DNA from: Desulfobacteraceae bacterium | Lineage (GTDB): Bacteria > Desulfobacterota > Desulfobacteria > Desulfobacterales > Desulfosarcinaceae | DNA: 12,205 nucleotides | Reading direction: 5' to 3' | Assembly (NCBI GenBank): GCA_027025615.1 | Contig: JALVQM010000334.1 | Span: 1 to 12,205, forward strand | Made by a program: the position numbers and the translations under genes | Part shown: positions 1 through 7,415 of the stretch, one piece after another | Layout: each line of letters begins with the position of its first letter | Numbering within the stretch: the first letter of the stretch is position 1 | Notes under the pieces: generated by a model | Databases searched by the model: none | The model's input: only the letters and a program-made list of their open reading frames with translations | Told to the model about the DNA's origin: nothing

Positions 1-527
1 CACGGGGGATCCCGGAACCTTTCCTGAGGCGCATGAAACCCTGGGTTGTAATGTCGATTTTAGGCAGTCCCGCCGTTCAAAGCGGCCAATTCCTTGACCT
101 TGTCCTTTTTGACAAGGCAGTATCAGCGGGCAAGGCCGTCAAGGGCCTTGAAACCACAGCCGAACAGTTGCAGGTATTCGAAGGCCTGACAGTGGAAGAT
201 CAGGTAAGCCTGCTGAAAATGACCATAGAGCAACTGGATAGGATGCCGGTTATGCTGGAATTGCTGACAGATGCTTACCTTTCAGGCGACCTGGATGGTA
301 TAAGATATATAGCTGAAAATTTTAGCAATACAGGTGAGACTGGTTTGGGCCAACGTTTCATGCAGCGTCTCAACCAGCAGCGCAACCAGCGCATGTTCGA
401 ACGTTTGAAAAGCTTGCTTGGCCAGGGCAATGTATTTGTCGCTGTCGGCGCCCTGCACCTGGCCGGCCCCAGTGGGCTTGTCAACCGCTTAAGGCAGGCC
501 GGCTACCGTTTGACGGCAATACGCTGA
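1..527 (+). CDS. TraB/GumN family protein, C-terminal part (5' end outside window)
   Basis: The reading frame is already open at base 3 and runs to TGA at 525-527. The first in-window ATG (33) lies inside a conserved stretch (PEPFLRRMKPWVV), so the gene almost certainly begins upstream and about 174 residues of a family usually near 280-300 residues are visible. Two family hallmarks can be seen: a GLETTAEQ segment near residue 38 counted from base 33, and the C-terminal GALHLAGPSGL motif followed by LRQAGY. TraB/GumN proteins share a fold with Tiki/EreA-type metal-dependent hydrolases and their conserved His/Glu residues are thought to bind metal, but the substrate of bacterial members is mostly unknown. 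The N-terminal half, which would carry the other metal motif and any signal peptide, is not visible. It converges on the radical SAM gene with a 17-base gap, so it is unlikely to be part of the metal operon. Family assignment is firm, function unknown. Confidence 0.85.
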   Translation, partial: RGIPEPFLRRMKPWVVMSILGSPAVQSGQFLDLVLFDKAVSAGKAVKGLETTAEQLQVFEGLTVEDQVSLLKMTIEQLDRMPVMLELLTDAYLSGDLDGIRYIAENFSNTGETGLGQRFMQRLNQQRNQRMFERLKSLLGQGNVFVAVGALHLAGPSGLVNRLRQAGYRLTAIR

Positions 528-544
528 AAACAGATCAAATCCGA

Positions 545-2542
545 CTAGTTTACTATGGTCGCATCCGGCTGATGAAAAAAGTGGCGATGTTTGGAATAGG
601 GATAAGACATACCTACTGCGGCAGCCAGGAAAGCCATAGGATCATTGGCACGCAAGGGATAACGTTTTCCGATTCCCATGTGGCTGTCTGTATAATGCAG
701 CTGTACGCTGCGCTGGTGTAAGCGGCCATCGCCGAAAAAATAGTTCAACCAATCGTATTTATAGCCAACATGTTTACCCTTGGCAGGCTCGTAGTCCGGC
801 CTGAGCATCAGTTCTTCCTGGTAACGCAGCAAATCCCGGACGCAGGCATCGCTGTTTAATCCGTACTGCTCCAGGAACCGTCCCATGGCACTGGAAAAAT
901 CGTCAAAATGAACCGCTGTCCAGAGCCAGAGGTAACTCCAGAGGGGCCAGCCTTTTCGGCGCGGATTGAACTGTGCAAGAAAATCACGGGTATCAGCCCG
1001 CACCAGCAGGCGGTTTATCTGGGGCATATCCGGATCGTGGTAGAATTCGAAAATAAGCTTTTCCAGCCGGCGTACTGCACCAAAAGCAGGGCTTTGATCC
1101 TTGAGCATGAAACCTATTAGATCCTGATAAAAACGCTGATATGGGAGCTTGCCGGATCTTGCCAGGTAAATCGACAGAAAGCGGGTATAACCACCGTTGT
1201 GCAGGGCCTGGATCACCTCACCAAAAAGCATGCACCAGGCCCAGTCCTCGACGGTCATGGTACTGGTAGCGAAAACCAGCTCCACTTCTTCCCGTGGCTG
1301 GCCGGCCGGAGTTATTCTCAAAGGTTTGAAACGGGTTTGCAGGTTATAAAGCCGGCGTTGATCCGGTCTGCTCAAGGGGGCATTGGGCAAAAGAGCCAAT
1401 TCGTATATCCTGATGTCATCATGGATACCAATCTGCATCAAGCGACAGATTCCCTCCACAAATGATTTGCGGGTCTCCAGGGGAAGCCCCAGGATAAGCT
1501 CGGTATAGGTGGGAATTGACAGCTTAAGGTACCGGTCTTTTAAACGACGGTATTTTTCAAGGCCCAGAAAACCCCGATGAACGGCTTTCAACACTGCCGG
1601 ACTGACGCTTTGCATCGATAAAGTCGTACCCCAAAGCATTCCCTCAGCGTGCAGCAGACGGCTTATTTCCAGAACCCTGCGATCAGACTGTTTGGCAAAC
1701 TGGATCCTGACTCTCTCAGGGAACCCCGTCTTGCGCCTGGCATTTTTTAATAACCTGGCAATTTCCAGGTCTCGGGGTAAAAGACCAAAATTACAATCAG
1801 TTATGTAAATGTCAGCCACATTCTTGCCGGCCAGGTAATCGATCTCAGCGGCGACCTTGTCCATGTCATGACGCCGGATCCGGTTAGTGGAACGGGCACC
1901 CCAGTCGCAAAAACGGCAACGGTAAGGGCAACCCCGGTTGGTTTCCCACAAGGCTATGGCATGCCCCTTGTTAACCTCCAGGAAATGATCCAGGTAACCG
2001 GACAGGTAAGGACTGGGAATCGGCAAATCCGCAGGCAGGCCCTGTACCGGATTACGCTTGATCTTGCTTCCGGCCCGATACGATATGCCGGGAACCCGCT
2101 CAAGGTCATTACTTCCATCAAGCCAGGTCAACAAAAGCGCCCGCAAGGCGGTTTCGCCCTCATCATGAACCACGATGTCCACTTGTGAATATTTTTCGAG
2201 ATAGTCGCCGGCATCGCCAGGCACATGAGGCCCGCCGAAAATCACCCGGCAATGAGGATATTTCTTTTTAACCAACTGCGCCACCGCCAGGTGCTGGTTG
2301 TGGTTCCAGACATAGCATGAGGCACACAGCACATGGGGACCAATAATCCTGGCAGCCAGGTCTTTAACCGGTTCGGGACGGCAGAAAGGTTCGTGCCAGT
2401 GGTAGGACGCCTTCAGTCTCTCATCACGGTCACACCAGGCCCGTAACATGCCGTAAGCGTAAGGAGTAAACCTGATGGCATTCAAAGAGAGAAAATATAT
2501 CTGCAGTTTCTTGTCTGTCGATTGATCAACGGTATTCATCAT
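545..2542 (-). CDS. B12-binding domain radical SAM protein (class B-like), function unknown
   Basis: A 665-residue protein with an N-terminal cobalamin-binding Rossmann region (about 10-140; GGPHVPGD at 103-110, then DEGE near 127) followed by a radical SAM barrel (about 190-400). The [4Fe-4S]-binding cysteines are C205, C209 and C212 in CPYRCRFCDWG. Further barrel motifs are YITDCNFG (246-253), SMQSVSPAVLKAVHR (about 309-323) and ELILGLPLET (348-357). The classical DxHxxG His ligand of B12 enzymes is not seen, which is usual for this class. Residues from about 430 to 665 form a long extra C-terminal region rich in aromatic residues (YDWLNYFF, YTDSHMGIGKRYP) that I cannot assign. Relatives methylate unreactive carbon or phosphorus centres or rearrange substrates during natural-product or lipid synthesis; the substrate here cannot be read from sequence. 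Two adjacent ATGs (2542, 2539) could start it and no strong Shine-Dalgarno is present. It lies 48 bases after the cyclase gene on the same strand, so it is probably co-transcribed. Fold confident, reaction unknown. Confidence 0.88.
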   Translation of the reverse strand: MMNTVDQSTDKKLQIYFLSLNAIRFTPYAYGMLRAWCDRDERLKASYHWHEPFCRPEPVKDLAARIIGPHVLCASCYVWNHNQHLAVAQLVKKKYPHCRVIFGGPHVPGDAGDYLEKYSQVDIVVHDEGETALRALLLTWLDGSNDLERVPGISYRAGSKIKRNPVQGLPADLPIPSPYLSGYLDHFLEVNKGHAIALWETNRGCPYRCRFCDWGARSTNRIRRHDMDKVAAEIDYLAGKNVADIYITDCNFGLLPRDLEIARLLKNARRKTGFPERVRIQFAKQSDRRVLEISRLLHAEGMLWGTTLSMQSVSPAVLKAVHRGFLGLEKYRRLKDRYLKLSIPTYTELILGLPLETRKSFVEGICRLMQIGIHDDIRIYELALLPNAPLSRPDQRRLYNLQTRFKPLRITPAGQPREEVELVFATSTMTVEDWAWCMLFGEVIQALHNGGYTRFLSIYLARSGKLPYQRFYQDLIGFMLKDQSPAFGAVRRLEKLIFEFYHDPDMPQINRLLVRADTRDFLAQFNPRRKGWPLWSYLWLWTAVHFDDFSSAMGRFLEQYGLNSDACVRDLLRYQEELMLRPDYEPAKGKHVGYKYDWLNYFFGDGRLHQRSVQLHYTDSHMGIGKRYPLRANDPMAFLAAAVGMSYPYSKHRHFFHQPDATIVN

Positions 2543-2590
2543 GCCAGGTTCTCAGCAAAATTTTTGCATAGCTCCATGTTCAGTTTCAGC

Positions 2591-4303
2591 TCAACCCGCA
2601 CTGATGGCCGGTCTATCACTGTTTTTATTGCTCACTTCTTCAATCGGGTAAAGAACTACTTCTTTTTGTATGCCTTTCAAAATGGTGCTAAAAGGCTTGC
2701 CGGTTACCAGTTTGTCCTGCATCAGCCGCACAAATTGCATTGAGGCCAATACCTGGCCTGAAGCAGCCTTGGCCTGGATACGTTGGGTAAAATTGACGGC
2801 GGCACCAACTATACCGTACTTGACCCTGCTTTGGGAACCAATATTGCCCACAACAACCTGTCCGGTGTGAATTCCGACACCCATGGTCACCGCCGGCAAG
2901 CCCTCTTTTCCCAGGCTCCTGTTCAGCTGTTCAATGGCAGCCTGCATCTCAAGACTGCAGCAGGCAGCCCGCAGGGCCACCTGTTGAATCGACTGCCCCA
3001 CGGGGTCGAAAAAAACAAGCAGGCCGTCACCCACGAAATCGACGATTATGCCCCGATGAACCTTGATTTCCCTTATCATGTATCCAAAGTAACGGTTTAG
3101 CAGAGAAATCGTATCTTCAGGGCTGAGGGTTTCAGCCATGGTGGTAAATCCCCGCAAATCAGCCATCAGAATAACAACCTGGCGCTTGTCACCTCCCAGG
3201 CGAACTGCTCCCTGCTGCTGGAGCAATTCACGGGCCACATCCTCGTCAATGTAAAGTCCAAAGGTATTGCGGATTCTATCCCTTTCCTTCAATCCTTCAA
3301 CCATAAGGTTGTAATTATCGATAAGAATCCCCAGTTCATCATCCGAGCGGCGGGGTATCGGCTTGCCGTAATCACCCCTGGCCACCTGCTGTGCTGATTT
3401 TGACAGCAGCTCGATGGAGCCTACCATTTGTCCCACCTTGAAGCGTATCAGCAACAGGATAACAAGCAACAGGGCCACTGCTCCTGAAAAGTAGTAATTA
3501 CGAAAACGGACTATGGGGGCAAGTACCTGGCGGCCGGGAGCAAAAAGGATAATGGTCCAGGGAGCACTGGACAGGGAATGGTAACCGGCGACCTGATCCG
3601 GAGGACGGCCCTTGCCCATAACGGTTCCCGTACTTCGGAGGGAAATCTCGGTCAGCAGCTTTTTTTCCAGGCTGTCCCCGGTGTCGCCCAGCTTCCTGCG
3701 ACCGGTCATGGCCGCACTGGTATGCACAATGTAATTGCCGGACTTGTCCACAAGACAGGCCTTTTCAGTCTGCCACCAGCCCAGGCGTAATATGTCCGCC
3801 ATCAGGTAATCAAAGGCCAACTTCAGCTCCAGCTCAGCGATGCTTCTCCCGGAGCTGTCCATGAGGGAAGTCAGCATGCTAACGGTCCTGGTTCCCGAAT
3901 CGGCATCAAACACCGGCGGGGCGAGCATGGTCTTCCCTCTCCGGTTAAAACGCATCATCATGTGATGGCCTGTCCGGCGGCCATTTTCACCAACCCATTT
4001 CAACTCGGCGTTGACCACACCGGGTAATTCAGAAAGCCGTTGAAATATAAGTTGACGATACCAGCTGTTCTGGGCCTTGGTCATAAGTTCTATTGTTTCC
4101 AAGGGACGGGCAAGGCGCATATCAATATAGTGGGCAGCACGCTCGAGCCGTAAAAGGGCTGACTCCCGCCACTGCTCCAGCATGACCTTGCGCACGTACA
4201 AAAACCCGGCAAGCCCGGTGCCCAGCAGAAGGACGCCCACCGGCAGAAGCAAAAAGACAATCATCTGCTTCTGAAGTGTTTTGATGCGAAAAAGCTTCAT
4301 CAT
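2591..4303 (-). CDS. dCache-HAMP class III adenylate/guanylate cyclase receptor
   Basis: A 570-residue membrane sensor. A transmembrane helix (about 14-35) is followed by a periplasmic Cache-like sensor (about 36-265, with VDKSGNYIVHTS at 185-196 and YHSLSSAPWTI near 241), a second helix (about 270-288), a HAMP domain (about 289-341), a short helical transducer (FGLYIDEDVARELL, 348-361) and a C-terminal class III cyclase domain (about 372-555). Both metal-binding aspartates are present (D382 in MADLRGF, D426 in VGDG), as are the transition-state residues N504 and R508 in VNFTQRIQ, so it should be catalytic. The purine-selecting positions are unusual: Asp422 replaces the usual Lys of the KFIGD motif, and Gly497 sits where Asp or Thr is usual. 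ATP versus GTP preference is therefore open. Its ATG overlaps the cusA stop codon (ATGA, 4300-4303), which implies translational coupling to the pump. The ligand could be a metal or an envelope signal, but that is inference from position. Confidence 0.9.
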   Translation of the reverse strand: MMKLFRIKTLQKQMIVFLLLPVGVLLLGTGLAGFLYVRKVMLEQWRESALLRLERAAHYIDMRLARPLETIELMTKAQNSWYRQLIFQRLSELPGVVNAELKWVGENGRRTGHHMMMRFNRRGKTMLAPPVFDADSGTRTVSMLTSLMDSSGRSIAELELKLAFDYLMADILRLGWWQTEKACLVDKSGNYIVHTSAAMTGRRKLGDTGDSLEKKLLTEISLRSTGTVMGKGRPPDQVAGYHSLSSAPWTIILFAPGRQVLAPIVRFRNYYFSGAVALLLVILLLIRFKVGQMVGSIELLSKSAQQVARGDYGKPIPRRSDDELGILIDNYNLMVEGLKERDRIRNTFGLYIDEDVARELLQQQGAVRLGGDKRQVVILMADLRGFTTMAETLSPEDTISLLNRYFGYMIREIKVHRGIIVDFVGDGLLVFFDPVGQSIQQVALRAACCSLEMQAAIEQLNRSLGKEGLPAVTMGVGIHTGQVVVGNIGSQSRVKYGIVGAAVNFTQRIQAKAASGQVLASMQFVRLMQDKLVTGKPFSTILKGIQKEVVLYPIEEVSNKNSDRPAISAG

Positions 4304-7300
4304 TTTTTAAGTTTCCAGCCCTTGTAAAGACCATAAATAGCAGGAACGACGATCAAGGTCAGAATGGTAGCGCTTACCATGCCACCCACCATTGGAGCGG
4401 CAATCCTTTTCATTACCTGTGAACCGGTACCATGGCTCCACATGATCGGCATAAGTCCGGCCATGATGGCCACAACTGTCATCATCTTAGGCCGCACACG
4501 CAAGGCGGCTCCCTCCTCGATGGCCTGGTTGAGATGTCTCCGATTAAAATCGGCCCCGTACTTCTGCTTATATTTCCGGTAAGCAATGTCCAGATAAATC
4601 AACATTACAACCCCTGTCTCGGCCGCCACCCCGGCCAAAGCGATAAAGCCCACACCTACGGCCACGCTCATGTTGTAACCCAACAGGTACATAAGCCAGA
4701 ATCCACCGGTCAGGGAAAAGGGTACACTGAGCATTACGATCAGGCTTTCGGAAATATTTTTAAAATTGAAATAAAGCAGCAGAAAAATAATGACCAGGGT
4801 AAGCGGAACCACCAGGGCCAGCCGTTTCTGGGCCCGCACCATGTATTCATACTGTCCGCTCCAGACAATACTGTAACCCGGCGGCAGACCAACTTTCTCA
4901 GCCACCACCTTTTGGGCACGCTTAACGTAAGAACCTACGTCAATGTTACTGATATCGACGTAGATCCAGGCGTTGTTACGGGCGTTTTCGCTCTTTATCA
5001 CCGGAGGTCCCTTGACAATCTTGATGTCCACAAGCTGGGTAATCGGCACCTGGGCACCCGACGGAGTCGGGACCAGGATCCGCCTCAGCTTTTCAGGAGT
5101 GTCCCGCAACTCGGATCCGTAACGCAGGTTGACCGGGTAACGTTCAAGCCCCTCTACGGTCTGGGTTATGTTCATCCCCCCCACGGCCGACATGATGATA
5201 TCCTGGACATCACCCACGGTCAAACCGTAGCGGGCCGCGTCCCGCCGCCGGATGTGAAAATCGAGAAAGTTTCCCCCTGTCACCCGCTCTGAATAAACAC
5301 TGGCCGTGCCCGGTACCTGTCGTAAAACAGCTTCGATCTTTGCTCCCAGGTTACTGAGGACCTGGAGATCTTCTCCCATCAGTTTAATCCCCACCGGTGT
5401 TTTTATACCAGTGGACAGCATGTCGATACGGGTTTTTATGGGCATGGTCCAGGCATTGGTCAGCCCGGGAAACTGAATCGCCTTATCCATTTCCCTGACA
5501 AGTTTTTCAATGGTCATTCCCGGCCGCCATTGATCCTCAGGCTTGAGCATTATAACTGTTTCGATCATGGAAAGGGGGGCTGGATCGGTAGCCGTTTCCG
5601 CCCGACCGATTTTTCCGAACACGTGATGGACCTCAGGGAAAGAGGCAATTATGCGGTCGGTCTGCTGGAGCAACTGCTTGGCCTTGGTTATGGAAATTCC
5701 CGGCAGGGTGGTCGGCATATAGAGCAGATCTCCTTCGTTGAGCGGCGGCATGAACTCTGATCCAATTCTGTTGAAAGGTATATAGGTCACCACCAGCACC
5801 ACCACGGCCACGATTATAACAAGCACCTTGGCTTTAAGCACCAACTTGATAATCGGATGATAGATCCATATAAGAAAACGGTTGATCGGATTTTTGCCCT
5901 CCGGCCGGATACGGCCCCGGATAAGGTAACCCATCAAGACCGGCACTACCGTTACAGCCAGCAGGGCCGAACCCATCATGGCATAGGTCTTGGTGAAAGC
6001 CAGGGGTCTGAATAAACGGCCTTCCTGGGCCTGGAGGGCAAAAACCGGCAAAAAGCTGATAGCTATTATCAGCAATGAAAAAAACAGGGAAGGGCCGACC
6101 TCAACGGCAGCGTCCCGGATCAGTTCCCAGTGGGGCTTTTTGCCCCCGTCATGTTCGATATGCTTGTGGGCGTTTTCGATCATCACAATGGCCGCATCTA
6201 CCATGGCCCCCACGGCAATGGCAATGCCTCCAAGACTCATTATATTGGCGTTGATCCCCTGGCGTTGCATGATGATAAAGCTGACCAGAACGCCTACCGG
6301 CAAGGTAAATATCCCGACCAGGGCACTGCGGAAGTGAAAAAGAAAAATAATACAAACCAGGGCAACAATGATCGATTCTTCAATCAGAGTATTCTTCAGG
6401 TTGGCAACCGCCGTCCTGATCAGTTTAGAGCGGTCATATACACTTTTGATACTTACACCCTCCGGCAGACCGGCTTTGAGCTCATCCAACCTTTTCTTTA
6501 CGTTGTCGATCACCTGGAGGGCATTTTCACCAAAACGCATGATGACCACCCCGCCTACCACCTCACCGGTGCCGTTGTAGTCGGTCACCCCGCGACGCAG
6601 CTCGGGGCCAATTTTCACCGTGGCCACGTTACGTAGTAAAATCGGGGTGCCGCGATCATCAATACCCAGGGGAATATTGTAAATATCTTCCACCGACTTT
6701 ATGTAACCAAGCCCTCTTACCATGAACTCGGTTTCACCCATTTCGATCAGTCGGCCGCCGACATCGTTATTACTGCGTTTGATGGCATGCCGGATCTTCT
6801 GGATGGAAATATTGTAAGCCCGAAGCTTGTTGGGATCGACTATAACCTGGTACTGTTTTACGTAACCGCCGATGGAAGCCACCTCGGAAACACCTGGTAC
6901 ACTGGCCAGCTCGTAGCGCAGAAACCAATCCTGAATCGAACGTAATTGGGACAAATCGTGCCGGTCACTTTCCAGGATATATTCGTAAACCCACCCCACG
7001 CCGGTGGCATCCGGGCCAAGGGATGGAGTTACTCCCTGGGGCAATCTTCCGGCGACGTAATTAAGGTATTCCAACACCCGGCTGCGGGCCCAGTAAAGAT
7101 CGGTGCCGTCTTCAAAAATAATGTAGACAAAAGACAGGCCGAAAAAAGAATACCCTCTAACCACCTTGGCAAAGGGCACTGCCAGCATTGCCGTAGTCAG
7201 GGGATAGGTCACCTGGTCCTCCACCACCTGGGGTGCCTGGCCCGGATACTCGGTAAAGACTATTACCTGGACATCGGACAGATCCGGGATCGCATCAAGG

Positions 7301-7404
7301 GCAATCTTTGATACCGCGTAATAACCTGCCACCAGGATGAACAAGGTGCCGAGGATAACCAGAAACTTGTTGCGGATTGAAAAATCGATAATTTTTTCTA
7401 TCAT
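4300..7404 (-). CDS. cusA: CusA/CzcA family heavy-metal RND efflux pump (Cu/Ag-type signature)
   Basis: Inner-membrane trimeric proton-driven pump that passes metal ions into the CusB/CusC channel. The length of 1034 residues (from ATG 7404) is normal for the family. It opens with MIEKIIDFSIRNKFLV, like CusA, has a first helix followed by DAIPDLSDVQV and GPDATGVGWVYEY in the first periplasmic loop, and two blocks of about five to six membrane helices. In numbering from the alternative GTG at 7413, the proton-relay Asp is D406 in VGAMVDAAIVMIENAHK. The three methionines matching E. coli CusA M573, M623 and M672 are M566 (GDLLYM), M616 (PAPLSM) and M665 (RIDMLSTGI). This points to Cu(I)/Ag(I) rather than the Zn/Co/Cd of CzcA. 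ATG 7404 is preferred over GTG 7413 because known CusA proteins begin at MIE and AGGTG sits 6 bases upstream. It abuts cusB upstream and overlaps the cyclase gene downstream. Confidence 0.95.
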   Translation of the reverse strand: MIEKIIDFSIRNKFLVILGTLFILVAGYYAVSKIALDAIPDLSDVQVIVFTEYPGQAPQVVEDQVTYPLTTAMLAVPFAKVVRGYSFFGLSFVYIIFEDGTDLYWARSRVLEYLNYVAGRLPQGVTPSLGPDATGVGWVYEYILESDRHDLSQLRSIQDWFLRYELASVPGVSEVASIGGYVKQYQVIVDPNKLRAYNISIQKIRHAIKRSNNDVGGRLIEMGETEFMVRGLGYIKSVEDIYNIPLGIDDRGTPILLRNVATVKIGPELRRGVTDYNGTGEVVGGVVIMRFGENALQVIDNVKKRLDELKAGLPEGVSIKSVYDRSKLIRTAVANLKNTLIEESIIVALVCIIFLFHFRSALVGIFTLPVGVLVSFIIMQRQGINANIMSLGGIAIAVGAMVDAAIVMIENAHKHIEHDGGKKPHWELIRDAAVEVGPSLFFSLLIIAISFLPVFALQAQEGRLFRPLAFTKTYAMMGSALLAVTVVPVLMGYLIRGRIRPEGKNPINRFLIWIYHPIIKLVLKAKVLVIIVAVVVLVVTYIPFNRIGSEFMPPLNEGDLLYMPTTLPGISITKAKQLLQQTDRIIASFPEVHHVFGKIGRAETATDPAPLSMIETVIMLKPEDQWRPGMTIEKLVREMDKAIQFPGLTNAWTMPIKTRIDMLSTGIKTPVGIKLMGEDLQVLSNLGAKIEAVLRQVPGTASVYSERVTGGNFLDFHIRRRDAARYGLTVGDVQDIIMSAVGGMNITQTVEGLERYPVNLRYGSELRDTPEKLRRILVPTPSGAQVPITQLVDIKIVKGPPVIKSENARNNAWIYVDISNIDVGSYVKRAQKVVAEKVGLPPGYSIVWSGQYEYMVRAQKRLALVVPLTLVIIFLLLYFNFKNISESLIVMLSVPFSLTGGFWLMYLLGYNMSVAVGVGFIALAGVAAETGVVMLIYLDIAYRKYKQKYGADFNRRHLNQAIEEGAALRVRPKMMTVVAIMAGLMPIMWSHGTGSQVMKRIAAPMVGGMVSATILTLIVVPAIYGLYKGWKLKK

Positions 7405-7410
7405 GACAGA

Positions 7411-7415
7411 CACCT
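7411..7415 (-). promoter_or_regulatory. Ribosome binding site deciding the cusA start
   Basis: On the minus strand AGGTG, formed by the end of the cusB stop codon and the possible GTG start at 7413, lies 6 bases before ATG 7404. This spacing favours ATG 7404 as the true start of cusA, with the GTG serving as part of the Shine-Dalgarno rather than as an initiator. It also means ribosomes finishing cusB sit directly on the cusA binding site. Confidence 0.5.

Noticed and set aside
527..545. Bidirectional terminator between the converging TraB and radical SAM genes
   Set aside because: The 17-base gap has no inverted repeat or T-run; any terminator would have to lie inside the coding ends and none was evident.
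4432..5292. Long open frame on the + strand (286 codons) opposite cusA
   Set aside because: It lies wholly antisense to a highly conserved part of cusA, is rich in His/Gln/Pro in the way reversed membrane-protein codons produce, and shows no recognisable domain.
5788..5810. CACCAC-rich low-complexity stretch
   Set aside because: It encodes a run of Val/Leu codons in a CusA membrane helix; not a repeat element.
6130..6636. Open frame on the + strand (168 codons) opposite cusA
   Set aside because: It is antisense to the first membrane-helix block of cusA, including the proton-relay motif; the composition is that of a reversed frame.
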